DNA from: Tropicimonas isoalkanivorans
GTDB lineage: Bacteria > Pseudomonadota > Alphaproteobacteria > Rhodobacterales > Rhodobacteraceae
Direction: 5' to 3'
DNA length: 61,979 nucleotides
NCBI RefSeq assembly: GCF_900112335.1
Contig: NZ_FOLG01000019.1
Coordinates: 1 to 61,979, forward strand
How positions within the stretch are numbered: position 1 is the stretch's first letter; the number at the start of each line of letters is the position of its first letter. Both the position numbers and the translations under genes were made by a program. The notes under the pieces were generated by a model. That model did not search any database. It had not been told where the DNA came from and was given only the letters and a program-made list of their open reading frames with translations. Below, one piece after another: positions 9,839-21,700 of the stretch.

Positions 9839-10957
9839 ATGAAGATCAGCATCGAACGCGGTACCCTGCTAAAGGCAGTGGCCCAGGCGCAATCGGTTGT
9901 CGAGCGCCGCAACACGATACCGATTCTCGCCAATGTCCTGATAGAGGCGGAAGGCGAGAACGTCAGCTTCCGGGCAACCGATCTCGACATCGAGGTTGTC
10001 GACAAGGTTCCGGCGCAGGTTGAGCGCGCAGGGGCAACCACGGTCTCGGCGGTCACGCTACACGAGATCGTCCGCAAGCTCCCCGACGGCGCACTTGTGC
10101 GGTTGACGGACGATGGCGCCGCCGGCCGCATGACCGTGGAGGCGGGGCGGTCTCATTTTACGCTGGCCACACTGCCGAAGGAAGATTTCCCGGTCATGGC
10201 GAGTTCGGAATACACCTCGAACTTCGCTGCGCCCGCGCCCGTCTTGCGGCGGCTCTTCGACAAGTCGAAGTTCGCGATCTCAACCGAGGAAACGCGGTAC
10301 TACCTCAACGGTGTCTATATGCACGTTGCCGACGGTGAGGGTGGCAAGGTCCTTCGCTGCGTGGCCACGGACGGTCACCGGTTGGCGCGGATCGATGCCG
10401 ATTTGCCGCCGGGCGCCGAGACCATGCCGGGCGTGATCGTTCCCCGCAAGACGGTGGGAGAGTTGCGCAAGCTGCTGGACGATGACGACATGGAGATTGC
10501 CGTGTCCGTTTCGGAGACCAAAGTCCGCTTCGCGACGCCCGAAATCACGCTGACCTCTAAAGTCATCGACGGGACGTTCCCGGATTACGCCCGGGTCATT
10601 CCGGTGGGCAACCCGCGGAAGATGGAGGTCGACGCCAGCGAATTCGCGAAGGCGGTGGATCGCGTCGCAACCGTCTCATCGGAGCGGTCCCGCGCGGTGA
10701 AGCTGTCGTTGGACGAGGACCGGCTGGTGCTGTCGGTGAATGCGCCGGAGAGCGGCGCGGCCGAAGAGGAGCTCTCCGTGGCTTATGCCGACGAACGGCT
10801 TGAGATCGGCTTCAACGCAAAATACCTGCTGGAAATCGCGAGCCAGGTCGACCGCGAGAACGCAGTTTTCATGTTTAACTCCTCCGGCGATCCCACCCTC
10901 ATGCGCGAAGGGTCGGATACCAGCGCAGTCTACGTCGTGATGCCGATGCGGGTATGA
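9839..10957 (+). CDS. dnaN: DNA polymerase III beta sliding clamp
   Basis: A 372-residue beta clamp that encircles DNA and tethers polymerase III. The start [20 protein letters not shown] and the end segment YVVMPMRV are typical of DnaN, and three repeated clamp folds of about 120 residues fit the length (for example [28 protein letters not shown] and [13 protein letters not shown]). It begins 110 bases after dnaA, so it may have its own promoter as well as read-through from dnaA. Confidence 0.98.
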   Translation: MKISIERGTLLKAVAQAQSVVERRNTIPILANVLIEAEGENVSFRATDLDIEVVDKVPAQVERAGATTVSAVTLHEIVRKLPDGALVRLTDDGAAGRMTVEAGRSHFTLATLPKEDFPVMASSEYTSNFAAPAPVLRRLFDKSKFAISTEETRYYLNGVYMHVADGEGGKVLRCVATDGHRLARIDADLPPGAETMPGVIVPRKTVGELRKLLDDDDMEIAVSVSETKVRFATPEITLTSKVIDGTFPDYARVIPVGNPRKMEVDASEFAKAVDRVATVSSERSRAVKLSLDEDRLVLSVNAPESGAAEEELSVAYADERLEIGFNAKYLLEIASQVDRENAVFMFNSSGDPTLMREGSDTSAVYVVMPMRV

Positions 10958-11034
10958 CGGCGGCAGATCCCCGCCACGAGACAGGAATGAGCGAACCCCA
11001 CCGGGCGGGCGGAGCCAATCTCAGTAGAGCTTGA

Positions 11035-12147
11035 ATGCCTGGCCTCGCAGTCACCTCTCTGACCCTGTCGCATTTCCGGTCCTATCGGTCGGCGCGTCTC
11101 GCCCCCGGCCCAGGGCCCATTGCCCTCTTCGGCCCGAACGGCTCCGGCAAGACGAATCTCCTGGAAGCGGTGTCCCTGCTGTCGCCCGGCCGCGGATTGA
11201 GGCGCGCCCCGGCGGAGGAGATGGGGCGGCGGCCGGATGCGCTCGGCTGGAAAATCCGGGCGGAAATCGACCATCGCGGACAGGTTCACGAGATCGAGAC
11301 GTGGTCCGAGGGCGCTGCCTCCCGGCAGGTCCGGATCGACGGAAAGGCCGCCACGCAGCTTGCGCTCGGGCGGATCGTGCGCGTCGTCTGGCTCATTCCC
11401 GCGATGGACCGGCTCTGGATCGAAGGGGCGGACGGGCGGCGGCGGTTCCTGGACCGCTTGGTGCTGAGTTTCGAGCCGGGACACGGCGAGGCCGTGCTCG
11501 GCTATGAGAAAGCGATGAGGGAGCGAAATCGCTTACTGAAAGACCAGGTGCGCGACCCGGCGTGGTATGACGCGCTCGAGGCCCAGATGGCGGCGCGGGG
11601 TGCGGAAATCCAGGCGAACCGGCTGGCCGCGCTTGAGCGTATTGCGGCCGCGCAGGAAGAAGCCGCGACCGTCTTTCCGGCGGCGACGCTCGAGTTGGTA
11701 GGGCCGGACGGGCCGGAGACACTCACAACCGAACAGGCCCTGCGGGATGCTTTCGGATCGGGTCGCCGGGAGGACCTTGCCGCGGGCCGGACGTTGAAGG
11801 GGCCACATCGGGCGGACCTGTTCGCACGATACGCAGAAAAGGGCATCGAGGCGCGGCAAAGCTCTACGGGGGAGCAGAAGGCGCTGTTGCTGTCTCTCAT
11901 CCTGTCGAACGCCCGTGCGCTGGCTGCCGACACGGGCGCCCCGCCTCTCCTGCTGCTGGACGAGGTGGCCGCGCATCTCGATGCCGGGAGGCGTGCGGCG
12001 CTCTACGAGGAAATCGCGGCGCTCGGCGCTCAGGCGTGGATGACAGGCACCGGGCCGGAGCTGTTTGAAGACCTTGGGTCAGGCGCCAACCGTTATCCGA
12101 TCGCGGACGACGGGTCCGGTTCCACCCTCACCCCAGCCCCCGCCTGA
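11035..12147 (+). CDS. recF: RecF recombination mediator ATPase
   Basis: A 370-residue SMC-like ATPase that helps load RecA at single-strand gaps. Walker A is FGPNGSGKTNLLEAV near residues 33-47, the ABC signature region is SSTGEQKALLLSLILSNA, and Walker B is PLLLLDEVAAHLD near the C-terminus. The ATG at 11035 gives MPGLAVTSLTLSHFRSY, matching the family start where the FRSY motif falls near residue 14. It sits in the classic dnaA-dnaN-recF-gyrB order. Confidence 0.95.
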   Translation: MPGLAVTSLTLSHFRSYRSARLAPGPGPIALFGPNGSGKTNLLEAVSLLSPGRGLRRAPAEEMGRRPDALGWKIRAEIDHRGQVHEIETWSEGAASRQVRIDGKAATQLALGRIVRVVWLIPAMDRLWIEGADGRRRFLDRLVLSFEPGHGEAVLGYEKAMRERNRLLKDQVRDPAWYDALEAQMAARGAEIQANRLAALERIAAAQEEAATVFPAATLELVGPDGPETLTTEQALRDAFGSGRREDLAAGRTLKGPHRADLFARYAEKGIEARQSSTGEQKALLLSLILSNARALAADTGAPPLLLLDEVAAHLDAGRRAALYEEIAALGAQAWMTGTGPELFEDLGSGANRYPIADDGSGSTLTPAPA

Positions 12148-12196
12148 GCTCAACGTTCTACCCGGCGCAGGAGTCAGCACGCAGTGGGTCACATGA

Positions 12197-14692
<2,496 letters not shown>

Positions 14693-14702
14693 CCGTCGAA
14701 TG

Positions 14703-14734
14703 CCCGGGGGCCGAACCTTTTTCTGGCCCCCGGG
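14703..14734 (+). terminator. hairpin after gyrB
   Basis: A perfect 10-base G+C-rich stem (CCCGGGGGCC at 14703-14712 with GGCCCCCGGG at 14725-14734) lies between the convergent ends of gyrB and the kinase gene. There is no T run after it on the plus strand, so it may act with other factors or for both directions. Confidence 0.6.
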
Positions 14735-14789
14735 TGGCCTTGGGTATCGGACCTAACCGCTGACTGGTCGAGCCCACCGCCTGCCGCAA

Positions 14790-15926
14790 TCACTCCGGCG
14801 GCGGCAGGTGAATCTCCACCGTCAGGCCATCACTTCCGTCGACCGAGAGTTTGCCGCCGTTTTGGAACGTCAACGTTCGGATCAGCCGCCAGCCCAATGA
14901 GTTCGACCGCTCCGGCCGATCTGCGTCATCGGACAGCCCACATCCGTTGTCCGACACGGTGAGCGCCATGGCTCCTTCCGCATCGGTCGTAAACTCGACC
15001 CGGATTGCACCCTCCTTCCGGCCGCGGAAGGCGTGTTTGTAGGCATTCGTGATGATTTCCCCGACGATCAGCCCGATATCAACCGCCAACCGTCCATCCA
15101 TCTCCAGTGTGTTGCACTCCACGTCGATGGTGACGTTGAGGTCCGGCGCGTTGAAGGCCTGCTTCGCGTTGGACGCGACTGCCTGAAGGAGATCCCGCGC
15201 GGCGATAATCCCGCCCTGTGCCGACTTCTGCATCAGCTCGTGGGCCTTCGACAGCGCGGCGACCCGGGTTTCCAATTCGCTCAGAACCCGTTCCGTCTCC
15301 TCTTGCGTGGCCTGCGATTTGCTCATGCGGATCAAGGCGACGATCAGGGTAAGGTTGTTGCCCGTCCGGTGATGCAGTTCCCGCATGAGCAGGTCGCGCT
15401 CATCGAGGCTGCTCATGAGTTCGCGGTTCTGCGCCGTCAGCGCTTTCATTGGGTCGGACGTCTCGAGTTTTTCGAGGGCATCCATGGCCGTGTGCCACGG
15501 GCTTTCGTTCGCGTCGCAGGGCTGTGATGCGCGAAAGGTGACCTGGATCCGTGTCCCTTCGCTGCCGGTATCGACGTTGAATCCGGTCGCGATACGTTCG
15601 ACCCCCCGCAAGCCCAGGCCCATGCCATCCGACGCAGCGACCGGGTTTGTCCCGTCGAGCCAGTTTGCCGGGATGCCATTCCCCTGATCCAGAACGGTCA
15701 CCGCAAGAACCGGCCGCCCATCGTTTTCCGCAAGCTTGAAGCCCGCCCGCCCGCGTTTCCCGTGTTCAATCGCGTTGCGGCCAAGTTCGACGACAGCGGT
15801 TACGATCCGGGTCCGCTCGAACGTTCCGAAACCGAGTACCGAGGTGAGCGCAAGCGCGACCTCACGCAAGTGGACGATGTCCGAACCCTGCTCCAGGCGA
15901 ACGGATGTCAGATGCCCTGTCTTCAT
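14790..15926 (-). CDS. double-ATPase sensor kinase, RsbT/RsbW-like domain plus HisKA_2-type histidine kinase
   Basis: A 378-residue soluble protein with two GHKL ATPase domains. Residues 1-135 form an RsbT/RsbW-like domain (N box VVELGRNAIEHG, then LDQGNGIP and GMGLGLRGVERI). Residues 175-375 form a histidine kinase of the HisKA_2/HWE type, with the phospho-acceptor region RELHHRTGNNL near 183-192, N box IVGEIITNAYKHAF and G box VSDNGCGLS. No membrane segment is visible. It is the last gene of the stressosome operon, and its start overlaps the previous stop as TAATG. It probably carries the stressosome signal to an unseen response regulator or sigma-factor system; that is inference. Confidence 0.75.
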   Translation of the reverse strand: MKTGHLTSVRLEQGSDIVHLREVALALTSVLGFGTFERTRIVTAVVELGRNAIEHGKRGRAGFKLAENDGRPVLAVTVLDQGNGIPANWLDGTNPVAASDGMGLGLRGVERIATGFNVDTGSEGTRIQVTFRASQPCDANESPWHTAMDALEKLETSDPMKALTAQNRELMSSLDERDLLMRELHHRTGNNLTLIVALIRMSKSQATQEETERVLSELETRVAALSKAHELMQKSAQGGIIAARDLLQAVASNAKQAFNAPDLNVTIDVECNTLEMDGRLAVDIGLIVGEIITNAYKHAFRGRKEGAIRVEFTTDAEGAMALTVSDNGCGLSDDADRPERSNSLGWRLIRTLTFQNGGKLSVDGSDGLTVEIHLPPPE

Positions 15927-16921
15927 TACTCTCGTTCGACTTTCACGCGTGCCAACACAATCGATGCGTCGTCTCGGCCCCTGAACATCCTGTCGAGAAA
16001 GTACCCTGCAATCAGGAGGGGGCTTCGATACATCAGACCCGGCGGAATATTGGCCTCCCGAAGGGTCTTCAGCCCGTCACTGTGTAGGATGACGGTGTCC
16101 CCGGGTGCGAGGGCGATTGTCTCCTCGTACCCTCGCGTGGCAGGGCCGCCGATACGCCCATCACGCACCGCCAGACGCCGGAACCCGGACGGCCCGACAT
16201 GGAGCGTCGAGATGTTTCCCAGTCCCGAATAGGTCATGGTCATCGCTTCGTGGTCGATGCGGATGGCGGAGGCGACCGCTCCCCGTTTGCCGACAAGACG
16301 GCGCGACACCTCCTCGATCAAAGCGCCCGGGTCCATGGGCGAAGCTTCCGCGCCCTCGAGAACCTCTGCGGCGGCCCGCGCGGCGAGTGGGCCATGACCG
16401 AGACCGTCGCAAAGCACGATACCTGTCTCCTGCGGGCCCTGACGCAGGGTCCAGGCGTCCCCGCATACGCTCTCGGCAGGGTGGCAGACACACAGGCCCG
16501 CCACCTCGATCGGTGGTTTCGTCGCGCCCTTGTCCTGATCGAATGCGCAAACGATCGTCGTGCCGGCGTCGGCGGAGGTGAAAACGTCGAAACTGTCGGA
16601 AAGCCGGCGAAGCGCGCCCAGACCGAGACCGGCGGACGCGAGCGTGCTCTGCCCGTCGTTCATCATCCGGTCGAGATCGCCGATCCCCGGCCCATTGTCC
16701 GCGAAAAGAACGACGAGCTTATGCACGCCGGGTTTTTGGATCACCTCGACCAGCGCCCGGCCTCGACCGGCGTGGCGCAGGATGTTGGTCGCCGCCTCCG
16801 TGACGACGATCGCCAACTCCTCCTGCCGCCTTTCGGTCATCCCCATGGAGGAGGCACACCGGCGGGCAATCCGTCTCATCGCAGCGACGGCGCTGCGGTC
16901 TTCGATGTCGATCCAGCGCAT
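15926..16921 (-). CDS. RsbX-like phosphatase with an N-terminal anti-sigma-type ATPase domain
   Basis: A 331-residue protein. Residues 1-130 are an RsbW/RsbT-type ATPase (TEAATNILRHAGRG, ADNGPGI, GLGLGALRRLSDSFD). Residues 140-330 are a SpoIIE/PP2C-type phosphatase, with metal-binding stretches CGDAW (153-157) and CDGLGHG (171-177) and LHSDGLKTL near the end. Gram-positive RsbX is the phosphatase domain alone, which resets the phosphorylated stressosome proteins, so the extra ATPase domain is notable. The ATG at 16921 overlaps the RsbT stop as TGATG, pointing to coupled translation. Confidence 0.75.
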   Translation of the reverse strand: MRWIDIEDRSAVAAMRRIARRCASSMGMTERRQEELAIVVTEAATNILRHAGRGRALVEVIQKPGVHKLVVLFADNGPGIGDLDRMMNDGQSTLASAGLGLGALRRLSDSFDVFTSADAGTTIVCAFDQDKGATKPPIEVAGLCVCHPAESVCGDAWTLRQGPQETGIVLCDGLGHGPLAARAAAEVLEGAEASPMDPGALIEEVSRRLVGKRGAVASAIRIDHEAMTMTYSGLGNISTLHVGPSGFRRLAVRDGRIGGPATRGYEETIALAPGDTVILHSDGLKTLREANIPPGLMYRSPLLIAGYFLDRMFRGRDDASIVLARVKVERE

Positions 16922-17334
16922 CACACCCGGCAGCTCATCGTCACGACCGTGCCCTCGCCCGGCGCTGAGCGGATATCGAACGTGTCCGACAGCCGCTTTG
17001 CCCCGCCTAGCCCGCGGCCTAGCCCGTCCCGGCTGGTGTATCCGTCCTGCATCGCTTGCTCCAGGTTCCCGATGCCCGGTCCGTGATCCTGGCATCTCAC
17101 CACCAGATATTGCTCGTCCGCCGTAATGGAAACGGAAATTTCACCGCCGCCCCCGTGCACCACCGCGTTCCTCGCAATTTCGCTTACCGCCGTCGCGAAG
17201 CGCGTCATCCGCAGGGCCGAGGCGCGTCTCGACTTCATCTCACGCATGACCGCCTGACGCGCGCGGACGACGTCGCCGCTCGCTGCAAGCTTCAGTCGTG
17301 CCAGCCGCCTCGCCGGTTGCGGTGGCTCACCCAC
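16921..17334 (-). CDS. rsbT: RsbT-like serine/threonine kinase
   Basis: A 137-residue GHKL kinase with N box TAVSEIARNAVVHGGG, CQDHGPGIGNLEQAM and GLGRGLGGAKRLSDTF. In Gram-positive stressosomes RsbT phosphorylates RsbR and RsbS, is released, and then activates the downstream RsbU phosphatase. Length and motifs match RsbT rather than RsbW. It overlaps the rsbS-like gene by 8 bases and the next gene by one base. No RsbU gene is seen in the window, so the target of released RsbT is unknown. Confidence 0.85.
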   Translation of the reverse strand: MGEPPQPARRLARLKLAASGDVVRARQAVMREMKSRRASALRMTRFATAVSEIARNAVVHGGGGEISVSITADEQYLVVRCQDHGPGIGNLEQAMQDGYTSRDGLGRGLGGAKRLSDTFDIRSAPGEGTVVTMSCRV

Positions 17335-17680
17335 GCCGAAGCTGAGACAGGGCGTGGGTCAGGCTGAGCGCGGTGCGCGTTTCGGGCAGGTACATCCCCA
17401 ACTCCACGAGCGTGACCGCCACCGCTGGGCGCATTCCGACGACATAGGTTTCCGCCGCGAGCAGCCGGGACATCCCCGCGATCTGCGCGATTACACGTCC
17501 TACGAAGGTATCCACGATTTCCAGCGCGCTGATGTCGAGAACGACACCGCGGACGTCCTCCTTCGCAATGCGGCCGGACAGCGTGTCTTGAAGGTCCATG
17601 ATCTCGGTATCGGTCACGTCGTCATGGAGCGACACGAGGAGCGCGTTTTCGACCAAGTGTATCGAGGACTTCCCTGACAC
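17327..17680 (-). CDS. rsbS: RsbS-like STAS-domain stressosome antagonist
   Basis: A 117-residue single STAS domain. The switch region VVLDISALEIVDTFVGR contains Ser51, which aligns with the serine that RsbT phosphorylates in Bacillus RsbS; the following GMRPAVAVTLVELG stretch is also typical. RsbS and RsbR together build the stressosome core, which holds RsbT inactive. The gene begins 4 bases after the rsbR-like stop and overlaps rsbT by 8 bases, so the three proteins are almost certainly made together. Confidence 0.87.
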   Translation of the reverse strand: MSGKSSIHLVENALLVSLHDDVTDTEIMDLQDTLSGRIAKEDVRGVVLDISALEIVDTFVGRVIAQIAGMSRLLAAETYVVGMRPAVAVTLVELGMYLPETRTALSLTHALSQLRRG

Positions 17681-17684
17681 GGTC

Positions 17685-18557
17685 TCAGTCCTTCACCGTC
17701 TCGATCCGGTAACCGACCGCCGTCAAGGCGTCGGCCAGGGCGGTGCGGATGCTGGAGCGGGTCTTCACGGTTCCGACGTCGATGCCCAATTGCACCATCG
17801 TCTGCGCAATCATCGGGCTGATGCCGCTGATGATGCAATCTGCCCCCATCAAACGCACGGCAGCGGCGGCCCGGAGAAGGTGTTGCGCAACCTGCGTGTC
17901 CACTGTCCCCACGCCCGTAATGTCGAGAATGACGACCTCCGCCTGCCGCTCGAGAATCGTCTGGAGGAGGTTTTCCATGACCTCCTGGGCACGGGCGGAG
18001 TCCAGCGTGCCGATCAGCGGCAGCGTCAGGACCCGATCCCACAGCTCAACCACCGGGGTCGACAGTTCCATCATCTCTTCGCGCTGACGCTCGATGATCT
18101 GTTCGCGCTCTTCGATGAAGATCTCGTTGGTGTGGATGGCGAAGGCGTCGACCAGTCGGGTCACCAGCATGACGTCTTCGATCAGAGCGTCGGGATCGTC
18201 GGCAAGCTTGTCCTGCAGGCGCGAGAAGAGAGGGGACTTCAGGGCAAGGACGAACGTGGCCATTTCCGTCGGCGTCACGCCGCGGCTTACCCGTTCCTTC
18301 GTGACGTCGGCCAGGACGGCGCGCAGGTCTTCCCACGCTGCATCGTCGAGGTTGAAATCACCGTCCACCATTCCGCCGCGGATCACGGCGGCGAAGTTTT
18401 TCAGCAACTCCGCGTTCTGGGCGCGGCTTTCGGCATCGGAGAACAGATCCGAGCGTTTCACACCCTCTTCGACCTGCGTTCCAAGCCATTCTTCAACGAT
18501 TCCGGTGAAGTCTTCCTCCAGAATTTTCACGAGGTTCGACGTCGAGGAGTGCGGCAT
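17685..18557 (-). CDS. rsbR: RsbR-like stressosome sensor
   Basis: A 290-residue protein. Residues 1-160 are all helical (LVKILEEDFTGIVEEWLG, then a long helix through EREQIIERQREEMMELS) and resemble the RsbRD_N sensory domain rather than the globin-like RsbR N-domain. Residues 165-285 are a STAS domain whose switch LDITGVGTVDTQVAQHLL carries Thr214, aligning with a phosphorylated threonine of Bacillus RsbR. The start at 18557 is preferred because GAGGG lies about 7 bases before it; an in-frame ATG at 18596 adds 13 residues. It is the first gene of the operon. Confidence 0.83.
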   Translation of the reverse strand: MPHSSTSNLVKILEEDFTGIVEEWLGTQVEEGVKRSDLFSDAESRAQNAELLKNFAAVIRGGMVDGDFNLDDAAWEDLRAVLADVTKERVSRGVTPTEMATFVLALKSPLFSRLQDKLADDPDALIEDVMLVTRLVDAFAIHTNEIFIEEREQIIERQREEMMELSTPVVELWDRVLTLPLIGTLDSARAQEVMENLLQTILERQAEVVILDITGVGTVDTQVAQHLLRAAAAVRLMGADCIISGISPMIAQTMVQLGIDVGTVKTRSSIRTALADALTAVGYRIETVKD

Positions 18558-18698
18558 ATACGGGCCCTCAAGTTGTTTCGTCGGGACAAAAGCCACTTGG
18601 CGTCTCCCGCGTCAATCCGGTTCCGCCAACGGCCCTAAAATTCGGCGAGGTTTCGAGCGTGATGGGAGGGGCGCGACGCGTCCAAACGCGAAATGGGA

Positions 18699-18727
18699 GC
18701 CACGGCACGCCGTGGCCCCCAGGTTTT
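18699..18727. terminator. hairpin between stressosome operon and autotransporter
   Basis: GCCACGGC at 18699-18706 pairs with GCCGTGGC at 18709-18716, the stem extends with flanking G/C bases, and TTTTTT lies at 18724-18729 on the plus strand. It sits just beyond the 3' end of the autotransporter gene (minus strand) and upstream of the rsbR start, so it most likely insulates the two units. Confidence 0.6.
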
Positions 18728-18763
18728 TTCCACACATTTGACCCGGGCAGGGATGCTCGCGCC

Positions 18764-21700
18764 CTAGAAGCGGATCTCCAGCCGCAGCGTTCCGGTCGCC
18801 TCGGCCCAGTTCTCGGAGAAAAGCGTGTCGACGCTCGCGCCGAGCGTCACTCTCTCGGAGAACGCCGCGTCGATGCCGACCCCCAGATCCGCGAAATACC
18901 GATCACTTTCGTCCCGGATCTCGAAAGCGGGCCCGAGGCCGTTTGCGCCGGTCAGCCGAGCCGTGGTCAAGCGCGTCGTATCGGAGAGGATGCCGTAGAC
19001 CCCAGCTCGCCCGCTGATCGTCATCTCGCGCCCGTTTGCGGTCATGTCCGCATTCACGACCAAGGCAGGGTTGAGGGTCACGAGCGTTTCGTCGTTGGAC
19101 GAGACATCGAGCCCGAAGGTTCCCGCATCGCTTTCGCGGAAACCGTCGTTCCAGAATTGAGCGACTCCGAGATCGACATAAGGCGCGAGTGACACTTGCG
19201 CGCTGACTGGCACGGTTTGGGTCAGCCTAGCGTGACCGGCGATCCAGGACGTGTCGGGATCGCTGCTGGCAGTGACCTTGCCGTCCGGCGTGAGCAGGCC
19301 CCGATCGAAGTCGTAGGACTGCCAGCCCCCCGAAAGAGAGGCCGAGAGCGTCGTCGCGCCGAACTGGCCTTCGCCGAAAACGCCCAGCATGAACCGGTCG
19401 CCGGAGCCGTCGAAAGCGTCGCTGTCAATCGAGGAGCGATCGTAAGCGGCGCCGAAACCGAGGGTCCATCGCTCGCCCATCTCCCATTCCGCGCCCGCCG
19501 CCGCGCCGAAGATCGACTCGTGGTAGGAGGAGGTGAGACCGTCCTCGTCCCGGTAGGCTCCGGTTCCGGAGAGCCGGACCCAGGCGCAGCCCTCGTCGCC
19601 GGTCATCGTGACCATGCCGTCATTGACTGGCGAGCCGCAGCCGAAAAGGTCGTTGGAGAAGCGTCGCGCGGCCATCGCCGCCGCATCGGCCGGCACGAAC
19701 ACCTCGCCCGGCGCGAAGGAGGCGTAGATGTCCAGAAGATCCCCGGCGTCAGAGGCGTTCACGAGGAAGAGCGCCAGATCCTCGACGAAATCGAACTGTT
19801 CGCCACCCAAGGCAAGTTCGGACTTACGCTGCCCGATCAGGTCGTCGACGTGGCGCCCGAAGCTCAGGTGGTTGGCGGTGACGTTGTCTCCCACCGGCGA
19901 GGCGTCGCCCTGCATCCACGCGACGTAGTCGATATCGTAGGTGAGCGTTGCCGAACCCGGGTTGGTCATCAGCCCGTAGCCCATGATCGGGGAGGGCGAC
20001 ACGTCGAGCGCGGCCGCCCTCAATGCGGCTCCGGTGGCGGAGATGATCTGCACCGAGCCCTTGTCGCCGCTCTCTGGGAGCCCCCCGATGACGTTGGGTG
20101 CCACGACGCCGGCATATTCGATCTCGCTGGCGCTCTTGATGATCAGCAGATCGCTTTCGACCGAGGTATCCGAGAAGTTCAGGTCCACGTCCGTCGTGCT
20201 GCCGCTGAGCACCTGAAAACTCGCCACGTCGAAGGTCGAGGTGCCGATGACGCCGGAGCCCGCCGCCGAGAGCCATCCCGACACGTTCGTGAAGCCGCCG
20301 TTGCCGAGATCAATCGTGGTGCCGGAGCCGAAATGGCCCGACTGGTTCACGAAATCGATGCTGCCCGGAGCGCCGGACCCCGGCTCGTCGGTCAGGACCG
20401 ATCCAGTGATGTAGCCATCATTGGCGACTGCGAGCGCGCCGAGACCGTCGGTTCGGATCACGTAACCCGAGAGGTTGTTCTGCTCGATGAACCCGTCGTT
20501 CGTAAGGGTGTTGTTGGTCCCGCCGAAGATGCCGATGGTCTCCGCGCCGTCCTCCCCTGTGCTGACGTTGCCGCTCTCGGCAACGGTGATGACCACGTTG
20601 CCCTGCTGCGGCGGGGTCGTGGCCCCCGTAACTGCGAGAGCCGTGCCGCTTGGTGGCAGCGGGGTGACGGTGGGGACGGCGGTTTCACTCTGCGCGAGGA
20701 TGCCGCGGCCGCCCTCGCCAAGCGCGGAGATCTTGTTCTTTACGGTGACCGTGACGCCACCGGAGGTATCCTTGGCACCGGTGCCGCCGACGGACTGGGC
20801 AAAGACGCCCGCGGCGTAATCGCCTTTGACCACGATCGAGCCGTCGACCGTCACGTCGACCGCACCCGCATTGCCACTGTCGCCGGCATTTCCGACAAAC
20901 GGGTTCCAGCCCTCCTGCAGGATGCCGCTGATCCCGACCGCGCCGCCGGAGCCTGCGACGGACTGGGCAAAGACGCCATGGGCGGTTTCGCCGAACGTCA
21001 GGATGCTGCCGGTCGCGATGGTCACGTCGCCGCTGTCGCCACCGGCGCCCGAGGCGCGCTGTATGCCCACGCCGACGCCGAAGTTGAGGTCGCCCCATTC
21101 GAAATTCAGCGCCTTGGTCACGTCTCCGGCCGCGCCGCCGCCCCCGCCGACGGATTGGGCGAAGATGCCGCCGCTGCCATTGCCGATGGTCTTGATCGAG
21201 CCGCCGGTGTTGGTGACGCTGACCGCGTGTCCATCGCCGCCGCCGCTGCCGAGGCCGCCCACCGACACCGGGCCGAAAAGCCCGCTGCCGCCGACGCCGC
21301 CGGTTCCTCCGCCGCCGCCGATGGATTGCGCCTTGATGGCGAAGGAGGTGTCGCCGTTGGTACTGAGGTCGGCGGTGTTGGTTATCGTCAGATCCTCGCC
21401 GTCGCCGGCCGCGCCGCCGCTTCCGCCGATGCCGATCTCGGCAGTCGTCCAGAAGGTGATGTTCGCGCCGCCGAAGTACTTCTTGAAGGCGCTATTCGTC
21501 TTCTTGGTGGTCCAGGCGCCGTATCCGCCGGCGCCCTCGCCGCCGGTGCCCCCGCCGCCACCGATCGAATAGGCGTCAATAGCGTAGGAGGTGTTGCCGC
21601 TGGTCACGATGTCCGCCGTGTTCGTAACCGTGACGGTATCTCCATTGCCGCCCGCGCCGGCCTTGCCACCGACATTGACGTCGAGATTTGCGGTGACGGG

